Below the pieces are notes generated by a model. That model saw nothing but the letters and a program-made list of their open reading frames with translations, ran no database searches and was not told the origin of the DNA. Position numbers and translations under genes: made by a program. A stretch of 64,000 bases of DNA, taken from positions 1-64,000 of the forward strand of contig NZ_FMVJ01000008.1 of assembly GCF_900102135.1 (NCBI RefSeq). The letters run 5' to 3'. The DNA is from Microvirga guangxiensis. Lineage in GTDB: Bacteria > Pseudomonadota > Alphaproteobacteria > Rhizobiales > Beijerinckiaceae. Positions 20,662 through 29,854 of the stretch are shown one piece after another. Position 1 is the first letter of the stretch. Each line of letters starts with the position of its first letter.

Positions 20662-22089
20662 ATGACCTCGCTCGACACCCTCCCCGTTGCCATCATCGGC
20701 GCAGGCCCGGTCGGCCTCGCCGCCGCCGCCCATCTCATCCGGCGCGGCCTTCCCGCGAAGGTCTACGAGGCCGGAGAGACGGTCGCCGCCAACGTGCGCG
20801 ACTGGGGCCACGTCCGCCTGTTCTCGCCGTGGGAGTACAACACCGACACGGTGGCCCGCGCGCTGCTCCAGTCCCATGGCTGGCAGGAGCCGCCCGGCAA
20901 GGCGATGCCGACAGGATCGGACCTGTACGAGGCCTACCTCAAGCCTTTGGCAGAGACGCCGGAGATGACGGCGGTGATCGAGACGGGTGCCACGGTGAAG
21001 GCGATCACCCGGCAGGGCGCTGACAAGGTGCTCAGCAAGGGCCGTGAGACCAAACCCTTCGTCCTCGCCGTTTCCAACGGCAACGGCTCGATCCGGCGTG
21101 ACCTGGCGCGGGCGGTGATCGATGCCTCCGGGACGTGGACGGCTCCGAATCCTTTGGGTGCGGGCGGGATTCTCGCCGAGGGCGAGGCCGAGAACGCCGA
21201 ACATATCGCCTACGGCATACCGGACGTGCTCGGGCGCGACCGCGCTGCCTATGAGGGCAGGATAACCCTCGTCGCTGGCGCCGGGCACTCGGCCGCGAAC
21301 GTCCTCCTCGACCTTGCGAAGCTGGCGGAGCGCAATCCCGGGACGTCGATCGTATGGGCGACCCGCGGCGAGAACCTGATGCGGGTCTACGGCGGCGGAA
21401 GCGCCGACCAGCTTCCGGCCCGCGGCGAGCTCGGCTCCAGGCTCAAGGCGCTCGTCGACAGCGGCCGGATTACCTTGGTGCCTGGCTTCTCCGTAGTCCG
21501 CGTCAGGACCGCTGGCGGGCAGGTTATCGTCGAAGGCGAGACGGCGAACGGCCTCCGCGAGATCGGTCCCGTCGACCGGATCGTGGCGTCCACCGGGCAG
21601 CGCCCGGACCTGAACCTCACCCGCGAGCTGCGGCTCGATCTCGACCCGTGGCTGGAGAGCTCGAGGGCACTCGGGCCGCTGATCGATCCGAACCTGCACT
21701 CCTGCGGGTCCGTCCCGCCGCACGGCCATCGCGAACTCGCCCACCCCGAGCCGGGCTTCTACACCGTCGGCATCAAGAGCTACGGACGTGCGCCCACCTT
21801 CCTGATGCTGACCGGGTACGAGCAGGTCCGCTCGGTCGTGGCGGCCATCGCCGGCGACCTCGCGGCAGCGGATGACGTCCACCTCGTCCTGCCGGAGACG
21901 GGCGTCTGCTCGACCAACCTCCCCGTCGACGGTGCGCCTGCATCCTCGGGCTGCTGCGGCGGTTCCGCCCCGGCGCAGGTCGATGCCTGTTGCGTCGCCG
22001 ATGCCGAGGCCAAGTCCGCGGGCCAGTCGGGCTGCGGATGCGGCACGAAGGCGTCGGAAAAGGTTGCGGAGCCTGCGGGCTGCTGCTGA
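20662..22089 (+). CDS. FAD/NAD(P)-dependent oxidoreductase with Cys-rich tail
   Basis: 475 aa from ATG 20662 with AAGGAG nine bases upstream. The FAD-binding 'IIGAGPVGLAAAAHLI' begins at residue 10, and a second Rossmann signature, 'LVAGAGHSAANVLLDL', fits NAD(P)H. The C-terminal 60 residues (416-475) contain nine cysteines, mostly in pairs (SGCCGG, DACC, GCGCG, AGCC at the very end), separated by Ala/Gly/Ser linkers. The position between ArsR and an MFS exporter suggests a role in arsenical chemistry, and the tail could hold arsenite. The reaction is unknown; ArsO-like monooxygenases are the closest idea. Confidence 0.85.
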   Translation: MTSLDTLPVAIIGAGPVGLAAAAHLIRRGLPAKVYEAGETVAANVRDWGHVRLFSPWEYNTDTVARALLQSHGWQEPPGKAMPTGSDLYEAYLKPLAETPEMTAVIETGATVKAITRQGADKVLSKGRETKPFVLAVSNGNGSIRRDLARAVIDASGTWTAPNPLGAGGILAEGEAENAEHIAYGIPDVLGRDRAAYEGRITLVAGAGHSAANVLLDLAKLAERNPGTSIVWATRGENLMRVYGGGSADQLPARGELGSRLKALVDSGRITLVPGFSVVRVRTAGGQVIVEGETANGLREIGPVDRIVASTGQRPDLNLTRELRLDLDPWLESSRALGPLIDPNLHSCGSVPPHGHRELAHPEPGFYTVGIKSYGRAPTFLMLTGYEQVRSVVAAIAGDLAAADDVHLVLPETGVCSTNLPVDGAPASSGCCGGSAPAQVDACCVADAEAKSAGQSGCGCGTKASEKVAEPAGCC

Positions 22090-22139
22090 GATCGCCCGTG
22101 TCGAATCCGGTGAGTGAGTCCCTGGCGAGCGATCCCGCC

Positions 22140-23330
22140 ATGCCGAAACCGTGCCCGAGGGTGGTCATCTCCGCCCTCGGTATCACCCAGATCTTAGCCT
22201 GGGGATCGTCCTTCTACCTGCCGACCGTGCTCGCACATCCGATCGCCTCCGACACCAGATGGTCGCTCGGCTGGGTCGTCGGCGGACTGTCCGTCGGCCT
22301 GCTCGCAGCCGGATTGGTCGCGCCCCGGGTCGGGCGCACCATCGACGCGAGGGGCGGCCGTCCGGTCCTCGTCGCCAGCTCGGTCCTGCTCGCCGCCGGA
22401 CTCGCGACGCTGGCGCTCGCCCACAGCCTCCCCGTCTACCTGATGGCCTGGCTCGTGATGGGCCTCGGCATGGGGTCCGGTCTCTACGATGCCGGATTCG
22501 CCACGCTTGGCCGGCTGCACGGGAAGGATGCGAGGCGGGCGATCACCACCCTGACCCTGTGGGGAGGCTTCGCGAGCACCGTCTGCTGGCCCCTCAGCGC
22601 CTGGCTGGTCGAGCACTTCGGCTGGCGCGGTGCCTGCGCGGCCTACGCCGCAATCCACGTCCTCGTATGCCTTCCGCTGCACGCCTTCGTCGTGCCCGGC
22701 ATCGGGTCGGTTGCGGCCGTCGGCAGGGCATCCGGCGCGAAACCCGGGATATCCTCACCGCCCCCTCTGACCGGGACCAAGCGGATCCGTGCATTCGCGC
22801 TGCTCGCCACGATCCTCACCCTCGGTGCGGTCACGGCGTCCATGATCGGGGTGCATCTGCTCACCTTCCTCCAGGCTCGAGGCCTCGGCCTCGCGGCGGC
22901 CGGCGGCCTCGGGGCGCTCGTCGGTCCCTCCCAGGTCGGCGCCCGCGTCATCGAGATGGCCTTCGGCCGCCACTACCATCCGATCTGGACCATGGCGGCC
23001 TCCGTCACCCTGGTCGCGGGCGGGGTCATCCTGCTGCTCCTCGGGTTCCCGATCCTGGCGCTTGCCTTGGCGCTCTACGGCGCCGGGAACGGGATCGGAT
23101 CGATCGCCAAGGGCACCTTGCCGCTCGCCTTGTTCGGACCGGACGGATACGCCTCGCTCATGGGCAAGCTGGCGATGCCCAGCCTGCTCGCCCAAGCATT
23201 GTCTCCCTCGATCGGGGCGATCCTGATCGAATGGAGCGGTCCGGGTGCCGCCCTCGGCTTCCTCGCCGGGATGACCTGCCTGAACATTGCCCTCGTCGGG
23301 CTGCTGTGGGTGACGACCCGGGGGAGCTGA
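22140..23330 (+). CDS. MFS transporter, possible arsenical exporter
   Basis: 396 aa from ATG 22140; a GTG at 22110 is an alternative. About 12 hydrophobic segments, with a MFS loop-type motif 'GRTIDARGGRPVLV' between segments 2 and 3. Downstream of the Cys-tailed oxidoreductase and in the same operon under ArsR-type palindromes. MFS proteins of ars operons (ArsJ, ArsK, ArsP-unrelated) export trivalent arsenicals or arseno-sugars; which applies is unclear. It ends 3 bp before the convergent MBL gene. Confidence 0.82.
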   Translation: MPKPCPRVVISALGITQILAWGSSFYLPTVLAHPIASDTRWSLGWVVGGLSVGLLAAGLVAPRVGRTIDARGGRPVLVASSVLLAAGLATLALAHSLPVYLMAWLVMGLGMGSGLYDAGFATLGRLHGKDARRAITTLTLWGGFASTVCWPLSAWLVEHFGWRGACAAYAAIHVLVCLPLHAFVVPGIGSVAAVGRASGAKPGISSPPPLTGTKRIRAFALLATILTLGAVTASMIGVHLLTFLQARGLGLAAAGGLGALVGPSQVGARVIEMAFGRHYHPIWTMAASVTLVAGGVILLLLGFPILALALALYGAGNGIGSIAKGTLPLALFGPDGYASLMGKLAMPSLLAQALSPSIGAILIEWSGPGAALGFLAGMTCLNIALVGLLWVTTRGS

Positions 23331-23332
23331 CG

Positions 23333-24073
23333 TCAGGCCGGCATCCCCGCCATGGCGGCACGCAGGCGTTTTTCGTAGGCGCTGGCCAGGTCGTGCAGGG
23401 CCGCGACCGTATCGCCGACATAGGACGAGCCGTGCATCAGGGCCAGGGTGCGCGGGGCAAGCTCGGCCAGCCGGCGAACGGTCGGCGCGATGCTTGGGCC
23501 CAGGCTCGTATCGTAGAAGATGTCCTCGGCCGCAAGCGCCGGGCCCACGATGTCGCCTTCGGTGATCGCGGGGCCGTTACCCAGGTGAGTGAAGAGATCG
23601 CCGCAGAACAGCGTCCTCGTGGTCTCCTCGAAGATCACGCCGGCATCCCAGCCGTGCGGCACGTGCGGCGTGTCGATGTACCGGATTCGCTTGCCGCCGA
23701 TGTCGATCACCTCGCCGTTCGACAGCACCCGCGGCGGGCGGTCCGCCATGTCGTTCAGCGACACCAGGCATCCGGTCATCCCATGCGCGACCTGCGCGTT
23801 CGGGGCCACGGCCAGCCATTCGTTCATGGCGCCGCACTCGTCGGCCTCGTAGTGGCCGAACGTGATCCAGCGCAGGTTCTCGATCGGCATGATCCGGGAC
23901 ACGGCTTCGGACACGAGCGGGAACATCCTCCGCAACCCGGTATGGAACAGGAGCGGCTCGTCGCCGAGCACGAGGAACTGGTTGAAGGCGAAGCCGGCCG
24001 GCGGCACGATGTCGGGCACGTGGGTCGAGAGGCGGTAGATGCGGTCGCCGATCTCGTCGATGCGGGTTTCCAT
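23333..24073 (-). CDS. MBL-fold protein, flavodiiron/ODP-like
   Basis: 246 aa. The metal-binding segment reads 'HYEADECG' (His74, Glu76, Asp78), the HxExD pattern of flavodiiron-type beta-lactamase domains rather than the HxHxDH of hydrolases. Later metal ligands appear in 'DTPHVPHGWDAG', 'CGDLF' and 'LMHGSS'. There is no flavodoxin domain, so it is a stand-alone diiron-type domain as in oxygen-binding diiron proteins. It is placed between arsenic genes and may handle redox or O2-linked chemistry; no direct evidence. Confidence 0.82.
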   Translation of the reverse strand: METRIDEIGDRIYRLSTHVPDIVPPAGFAFNQFLVLGDEPLLFHTGLRRMFPLVSEAVSRIMPIENLRWITFGHYEADECGAMNEWLAVAPNAQVAHGMTGCLVSLNDMADRPPRVLSNGEVIDIGGKRIRYIDTPHVPHGWDAGVIFEETTRTLFCGDLFTHLGNGPAITEGDIVGPALAAEDIFYDTSLGPSIAPTVRRLAELAPRTLALMHGSSYVGDTVAALHDLASAYEKRLRAAMAGMPA

Positions 24074-24151
24074 CAGGCTGCTCCCTGGGTTGCCCCTGCC
24101 CGAGGATTAGAACCGACCATCCGTTCGGAAGTGCGGCAGGTATGGCCCGTC

Positions 24152-25225
24152 TCAGGAAACTTCGACGGCCTCTGCGTCCAAGGCGGCGAGGAGGTTGCGG
24201 GCCAGCTCGCGCGCGGTCCTGGTCGCGCCGACCAGGGTGGCCGACGCAAACCCCGTCCAGTCGCCGTAGCCCATCAGCCAGAGGCGCGGCTCCTGGACCG
24301 AGCGGTTGCCGTCGACCTCGATCCGGCCCTCGGGCGTGATGACGCCGAGACCGCGCAGGTGGTCGAGCGCGGGCCGGAAGCCCGTGCACCAGATCACCGC
24401 GTCGACCTGTGTCTCGGAGCCGTCCTCCCAGACCACGCCCGTGCGTGTGAAGCGCGTGAAGGGCCGCACGCTGGTCAGGGCGCCGCGCTCCCGCGCCTCC
24501 CGCACCGGCGGCACCATGACGATGTTGGCCAGCCCTCCGGCCGGGGTGCCGCCATCGTCCCCCTGCCCGCGGTAGCGGTCCGTCGCCCGCCGGAAGAGCA
24601 CCCGGCCGTCGATATCGTCCGGCAGGAACTGGGGCGGCGAGACGGTGACCCACGTGGCGTGGGCCACCCGGGAGACCTCGGCGAGGATCTGCGCCCCCGA
24701 GTTGCCGCCGCCGACGACCAGCACCGTCTTGCCCCGAAAGGACGCCGGATCGCGATAGTGCGCCGAGTGAATCTGTTCGCCCTCGAAGAGCTCGGCACCC
24801 GGATAGGCCGGGATGTAGGGGTGGCTCCATGTTCCCGTGGCGCTGACCACGGCACGCGCACGCCATGAGCCCTGGTCGGCCTCGACGTGAAGGACACCAT
24901 CCTCCCGCACGACCGTTCGCACCCGCGCGGGGCGGATCACGGGAAGGTCATAGCGGCGCTCGTAGCGGCCGAGGTATTCGATCACCTCGTCCCTGCCCGG
25001 GAAGCCTCCGCCTCCGCTCGGCGGCATCTGCCAGCCCGGCAGGGAGCCGTATTCGGCCGGAGAGAACAGCGTCAGCGAATCCCAGCCGTGGAGCCACGCC
25101 CCGCCGGGGCGGTCCTGCGCATCGAGGATGACGAAATCGCGCCCGGCCCGCTTGAGGTAGTAGCCGACGGCGAGACCCGCCTGCCCTCCGCCGACGATCA
25201 CCACGTCCGTTTGGGCCTGTGTCAT
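24152..25225 (-). CDS. Flavin-containing monooxygenase-like protein (ArsO-like)
   Basis: 357 aa. FAD site '[18 protein letters not shown]', NADPH site '[17 protein letters not shown]' and the ATG-type motif 'WCTGFRP' place it in the class B flavoprotein monooxygenase / YpdA-like group. Related genes in ars clusters are called arsO. It follows the MBL gene's upstream side on the same strand with a 78-bp gap. Substrate unknown. It is a different subfamily from the Cys-tailed oxidoreductase at 20662. Confidence 0.82.
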   Translation of the reverse strand: MTQAQTDVVIVGGGQAGLAVGYYLKRAGRDFVILDAQDRPGGAWLHGWDSLTLFSPAEYGSLPGWQMPPSGGGGFPGRDEVIEYLGRYERRYDLPVIRPARVRTVVREDGVLHVEADQGSWRARAVVSATGTWSHPYIPAYPGAELFEGEQIHSAHYRDPASFRGKTVLVVGGGNSGAQILAEVSRVAHATWVTVSPPQFLPDDIDGRVLFRRATDRYRGQGDDGGTPAGGLANIVMVPPVREARERGALTSVRPFTRFTRTGVVWEDGSETQVDAVIWCTGFRPALDHLRGLGVITPEGRIEVDGNRSVQEPRLWLMGYGDWTGFASATLVGATRTARELARNLLAALDAEAVEVS

Positions 25226-25410
25226 GAGGCAGCCTCCCGTTGCCGCGGGACCGCACCATCACGCGCCCCTCTCCCCACATAGGCTGCCCGGCGTCCGGAT
25301 GCCAAGTGAGGCCCGGGCCAGGTCCCGGTGGTGCCCCGTTCCTTGGGCTCGATCCCATCCGCATTGCCCGCGCGATTGCGGACCATGCGGGATGAGGTCG
25401 GAGGCAACGA

Positions 25411-25813
25411 TCATTGTTTCTTACCTGAGGCGTCGAACTGCTTGAGATAGGCGACGAGGTCGCTGATGCGCTTTTCGTCCTTCAGCCCTGCATAGACCAT
25501 CTTGGTGCCGGGAATCTTGGCGCGCGGGTTCTGGATGTAACTCATGGAAGGTCGCCTCGTCCCAGGTGATGCCGGAATTCTTGTTGGCCGCGGAGTAGGT
25601 GTAGCCCTCGACCGACCCCGAATGCCGGCCGAACAGTCCGTTGAGGTGTGGGCCGACGGCGTTCTTGGCGGTCTCGCCCACCTGATGGCAGGCGCGGCAC
25701 TGGGCGAAGACCTTCTCACCGGCCGCAGCATCCTGCGCATTGGCAGGGCCTGATACGAGGGTCGAGCCGATGAGACCAGAGGACAGCAGGACGGCGGCGA
25801 AACGCTTGGACAT
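25411..25813 (-). pseudogene. Cytochrome c (c2-type), frameshifted
   Basis: The first frame (from MSKRFAAVLL at 25813) gives a signal peptide (cleavage after ANA), the heme site 'CRACH' and the sequence to 'GITWDEATF'. The rest ('YIQNPRAKIPGTKMVYAGL' onward, including the axial Met) lies in another frame ending at 25411. The change is explained by one extra T near 25540 (GAGTTACATC where GAGTACATC restores the frame). Everything else is intact, so this is either a recent mutation or a sequencing error. It is the expected electron acceptor of arsenite oxidase, placed after moeA in the aio operon. Confidence 0.85.
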
Positions 25814-25849
25814 GGGATTTCCTGATCGAGGGGTTGCTCTTGGGAGAGG

Positions 25850-27112
25850 TCAGACCGCGAAGCCGTCGCGGAAGGGGTGGAAGAGGATCACGTCACCGGC
25901 CTCGACCGGGGCATGCAGCGGATGGATCTCGACAAGCCCGTCCGCCTCGACCAGGGGGCGGAGCCTTGCCGAACCCCCGCGGCCCAGGATCTCGACCGCG
26001 GGGCTGCCACCGTCTCCGACGAGGCGGCCCGGGGCGAACTCGGTGCGCCCCGGACGGCGCTCGAACCGCGAGGCGGCGGGCATCGGGCATCCCGGGCGCC
26101 GCCGGAATGGCCGGCCCTCGAGCGCCGCGACGACTGCCCCTCCGAGGATGAGCCACGAAACCAGCGCCGCAACCGGGTTGCCGGGCAGGCCGAGATAGGC
26201 TGCCGCCCCGATCCGGCCGACCACGGCCGGCTTGCCGGGCTTGAGAGCGATCCTCAACGTCTCGCAGGCCCCGCCCGCCCGAGCGACCGCGGGCGCGGAG
26301 TGATCCTCCTCCCCGACCGAGGCGCCGCCTGTCGTCACGACGAGATCGCACTGGGTGGAGACCTCTTGCAGGATCGCTGCAAGAGCGTCCGGATCGTCGC
26401 GGACCCAGCCGCCGTCGACGACGTCGAGGCCTGCCTGCGCGGCGAGCGTCATGACCATCGGGCGGTTGGAGTCGTAGACCGATGGGCCGACGAGCGACGA
26501 CCCGGGCTGGATGAGTTCGCTCCCGGTCGAGATGACCGCGACACGGGGCCGGCGCAGCACCGCCACGGCGGAGCGTCCTTGCGCCGACAGGAGCGCGACA
26601 TGGCGTGCGTCGAGACGGACGCCCCAGGAGAGAAGACTGTCGCCTCGTTCGATGTCCTCCCCCCGGCGCCGGATGTTGTCGCCGGACCGCAGCATACGAT
26701 GCAGGACGAGATCGTCGCCGTCACGCCAGCCATGCTCCTGCATCAGGACGGCATCGGCTTCGGCGGGGAGCGGGGCTCCCGTGAAGACCCTGACGGCATG
26801 CCCCGGCGAAAGCGGGACGGCCGCCTCTCCGGCCGGGATCCGCCCGACGACCGGAAGCCGCGTGCCGGCCGGAAGCATGGTGTCTCCGAGCGCGACGGCG
26901 TACCCGTCCATGGCCGACTGGTCGAAGGCCGGCATGGCGACGCCTGCGGAAACATCCTCGGCGAGTGTGCGTCCGCCAGCGCCATGAACAGCGACCGTTT
27001 CCGTTTCCGCGATAGGGTCCGCATAGGCCGCGGCACGGGCGCAGGCGGTGTCGATGTCGACAAGGCTAGGGCCTTCCGAGCAGGCGTCGGCGGCAGGCAC
27101 GTGAGCATTCAT
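25850..27112 (-). CDS. moeA: Molybdopterin molybdotransferase MoeA
   Basis: 420 aa from ATG 27112. It shows MoeA features: 'MPAFDQSAMDGYAV' near the N terminus, 'VFTGAPLPAEADAV', 'TGGASVGEEDHSA' of the MoCF-binding domain and 'LPGNPVAALVSW'. It inserts molybdate into molybdopterin-AMP. It follows aioA on the same strand, 107 bp away, as chlE/moeA does in other aio operons, and supplies the cofactor for arsenite oxidase. Confidence 0.95.
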   Translation of the reverse strand: MNAHVPAADACSEGPSLVDIDTACARAAAYADPIAETETVAVHGAGGRTLAEDVSAGVAMPAFDQSAMDGYAVALGDTMLPAGTRLPVVGRIPAGEAAVPLSPGHAVRVFTGAPLPAEADAVLMQEHGWRDGDDLVLHRMLRSGDNIRRRGEDIERGDSLLSWGVRLDARHVALLSAQGRSAVAVLRRPRVAVISTGSELIQPGSSLVGPSVYDSNRPMVMTLAAQAGLDVVDGGWVRDDPDALAAILQEVSTQCDLVVTTGGASVGEEDHSAPAVARAGGACETLRIALKPGKPAVVGRIGAAAYLGLPGNPVAALVSWLILGGAVVAALEGRPFRRRPGCPMPAASRFERRPGRTEFAPGRLVGDGGSPAVEILGRGGSARLRPLVEADGLVEIHPLHAPVEAGDVILFHPFRDGFAV

Positions 27113-27218
27113 ACGGCGATTCCCGAACAAGCGATCACAGGAACGGCGCGCAGGGGTTTGCGCACCGCATGAAAGGCAGCCGGACAGTGATTGCCCGGCC
27201 GAAGTCACGGAGGAAGGG

Positions 27219-29840
27219 CTACACCGGCGGGGTGTATTCCTTCTCCTTGAACGACAGGCCCTTCACCGCCTGCGGGGCATCCGCCAGCTTGCGGATGTTG
27301 CCCCAGGTCTGCTTGTAGTTCGGGATGATGAACTCGTTCACCCCGGCCGAGACCACGTTGCCCTGAACGCCCATCGGGTACCCGAACAGCATGAAGGTCT
27401 GCTTCGGCCTCGCCCGATCGGTGGGATAGGCCATCGCTTGGGTCGAGCCGTTGTCGTTGTAGACCTCGACGAGGTCGCCCGGCTTGAGGTTCAGTTCCGC
27501 CATGTCCCGCGGGTTCATCTCGATGAACGGGTACGGGAAGCGATCCATGACGAAGTCGTTCTCCTGATCGAGATAGGCGCTTTGCCAGACGTGGTTCGCA
27601 CGGCCGTTGTTGATCAGGAACGCGAACTTCTTCGACTCCTCTTCCTTCCCGGCGGCCTGGAGCCCACGCCACTGGGTCTCCATGAAGATCGCCTTGCCGT
27701 CCTTCGTGTTGAACTTGCCGTCGGCATAGAGCCGCTTCGTGCCGACGATTCGCTCGGTCCCGGCAGGGGGCGTCGGCGGTGCCGCAGCCGACGTCGGTTC
27801 GGCCTGCATGACCGGCTCCTTGCCCCGCGCGCCCTCGATGGCTGGGCCGCCGACGACCATCCCGGGAGTTTGCCCGGTCGTCGTGCCGCCCTGTGCGGTC
27901 GCGCCCTGCCCTTCGACGCCGATCGCAGGCTCCTGGAAGCCGTTCGTTCCCATGGCCCGCAGCCGCGCGTAGGTGACGAACTCGCCCCCCTTCTCGTGTT
28001 GGTGGTAGCCGTCCATGAAGGCGTCTTCCTCGGTCTTCCAGTCGAAGCCCTTGAAGCGGTCGGCAATCTCGGCCTTTCCCATCTCGCGGAAGACGCGCTC
28101 CATGTGGTTGGCAATGCGGGCCGCGATCAGGCAGTCCGGCATGGCCCGCCCGGGCGGATCCATGTAGCGCTCGGTCAGCCGCATGCGGCGCTCGCCGTTC
28201 ATCGACGTCAGGTTCATCTCGCCGGACGTCGCGGCGGGCAGCCAGACGTGGCTCGCCTGCCCGATCTGGGTCGGGATGATGTCGACGTCGACGGAGAACA
28301 GCCCGCCCTTCCGGATGGCGTCGACGATGGCCGCGACCATCCTGGGGCGGTCGCCCCACGGCACGGCCGACATGGCGTCCTTCACCATGTCGGTGCGGCG
28401 CTTGTACGCCTGCTTGAACTGGAGTGCGTTCAGCGTCGTCTTGTAGTGGTCGCAGCCCCAGATGTGGTGGACGCCGCCCTTGCCGCTGATCAGTAGCTGG
28501 TCGACGTAGGCCGCGGGCCGGCCGACATGGGCATCGGACGGGCGTGAGTAGCCCTCCTGGTGCCCGCCGAGGCGAACGCACCCGCCGCCGGGGCGTCCGA
28601 TGTTGCCCGTTGCCAAGGCCACATTCACCAGCGCGCCGTTGGTGCGGTAGTTGTCGTTGCCCCAGATCAGCCCCTTCTCGTAGGCGAACATGGCGCGGCG
28701 GCGGGCGCCGCCCTCCTTGGGCTGCGCGATCCACTCAGCCGACTGGCGGATCTGGTCGACCGTCAGCCCCGTGATCCGCGCGGCCTCCTCCAGGGTCGTC
28801 CTGTTGCCGGCCACCGCCTTGTCGAAGTCCTTGGTCGAGGCGTCGATGAACGCCTTGTCGACCCAGCCCTTGTCGGCGATGTAGGTCAGCCAGGCATTGA
28901 ACAGCGCAAGGTCCGTGCCCGGGTTGATGGCCAGGTGCATGACCCGGTCCTTGCCGGCCTCCGCCTCGCAGGCGTTGATCGTGACCGTGCGCCGCGGGTC
29001 GACGACGACGATGCGGGCAGGCTCGTGCGGCTCGCCCGGCAACTGCTGCTGCTTCTTTTCCACGGATGTCCCACGCAGGTTCGGGACCCAGTGGTTAAGG
29101 AAGTAGTTGGTCTGCGTCTCGAGGGAGTTCGCTCCGACCACCACGATGGTGTCGGCCAGCTCCGCGTCCTCGTAGCAGTTGTTGAGCTCACCCACGCCCA
29201 TGTCGCGGGTGGCATGGACCTCGGAGTTGTAGGCGGGCCGGTTGTGGATGCGGATGTTCTTCACCTTCATGGCGGAGAAGTAGAGCTTTCCCGTGCCCCA
29301 GGTGTTCTCGTAGCCGCCGCCGGCGCCGCCGTGGTCGTAGGCGGAGACGAAGAGCGCGTCCTCGCCCTGCTCGGCGACGATCGTGGCGGTCACGCGCGCC
29401 ACGAGGTCGAGCGCATCCTCCCAGCTCGTGGGCTGCATCTGGCCGTAGCGCCAGACCATGGGATCCGTCAGGCGCTGCTGCTCGGTGTTCCGGACGGCCG
29501 AGTACGACATCTCCGCCATGCGGGCGCCGCGGATCGAGCCGAGGCCCGAGTTCACGACGCAGCCCTTGTCCGGTTTGATGACAATGTGGACGTCCTTCCC
29601 GTCCTGCTTGACGACGTTGTACATCGAGGGCGCGTACCAGGCCTCGCTGTCGGCGCCCTGCTGCTGCGAGAGGTCGGTCTTGAACTTGTTGCCGGCGGGG
29701 TCGGTGGACCCCTGCTTGTCGATCTCCCAGGTGTAGGCCTTGTAGCCGCATCCGACGATGCAGTAGTGGCACACCACGTTGTGTTCCTTGGCGTCCGCCG
29801 GGATGATCGGCAGCCGGTCGATCTGTCTCTTGTAAGCCAT
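27219..29840 (-). CDS. aioA: Arsenite oxidase large (molybdopterin) subunit
   Basis: 873 aa. Cys24, Cys27 and Cys31 (CHYCIVGCGYKAY) bind the [3Fe-4S] cluster, and 'CVVNSGLGSIRG' follows at the expected distance. The rest matches the DMSO reductase superfamily, Mo-bis-MGD arsenite oxidase clade. It oxidises arsenite to arsenate in the periplasm and is carried across by the Tat signal of AioB. Unusual: a Gly/Ala/Pro/Thr-rich stretch of about 50 residues (about 642-693) interrupts the region before 'GTKRLYADGKFNTKDG' and makes the protein longer than the usual 825-845 aa. aioB lies 14 bp upstream. Confidence 0.97.
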   Translation of the reverse strand: MAYKRQIDRLPIIPADAKEHNVVCHYCIVGCGYKAYTWEIDKQGSTDPAGNKFKTDLSQQQGADSEAWYAPSMYNVVKQDGKDVHIVIKPDKGCVVNSGLGSIRGARMAEMSYSAVRNTEQQRLTDPMVWRYGQMQPTSWEDALDLVARVTATIVAEQGEDALFVSAYDHGGAGGGYENTWGTGKLYFSAMKVKNIRIHNRPAYNSEVHATRDMGVGELNNCYEDAELADTIVVVGANSLETQTNYFLNHWVPNLRGTSVEKKQQQLPGEPHEPARIVVVDPRRTVTINACEAEAGKDRVMHLAINPGTDLALFNAWLTYIADKGWVDKAFIDASTKDFDKAVAGNRTTLEEAARITGLTVDQIRQSAEWIAQPKEGGARRRAMFAYEKGLIWGNDNYRTNGALVNVALATGNIGRPGGGCVRLGGHQEGYSRPSDAHVGRPAAYVDQLLISGKGGVHHIWGCDHYKTTLNALQFKQAYKRRTDMVKDAMSAVPWGDRPRMVAAIVDAIRKGGLFSVDVDIIPTQIGQASHVWLPAATSGEMNLTSMNGERRMRLTERYMDPPGRAMPDCLIAARIANHMERVFREMGKAEIADRFKGFDWKTEEDAFMDGYHQHEKGGEFVTYARLRAMGTNGFQEPAIGVEGQGATAQGGTTTGQTPGMVVGGPAIEGARGKEPVMQAEPTSAAAPPTPPAGTERIVGTKRLYADGKFNTKDGKAIFMETQWRGLQAAGKEEESKKFAFLINNGRANHVWQSAYLDQENDFVMDRFPYPFIEMNPRDMAELNLKPGDLVEVYNDNGSTQAMAYPTDRARPKQTFMLFGYPMGVQGNVVSAGVNEFIIPNYKQTWGNIRKLADAPQAVKGLSFKEKEYTPPV

Positions 29841-29854
29841 GGCGCGATCCTCCT

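Noticed and set aside
20008-21882. 624-codon minus-strand frame opposite arsR and the flavoprotein
   Set aside because: The plus strand holds well-recognised genes here; the minus frame reads as low-information Arg/Gly/Asp sequence.
22151-24868. 905-codon plus-strand frame across the MFS and MBL genes
   Set aside because: It spans several real genes in the wrong frame or strand and is a product of high GC content.
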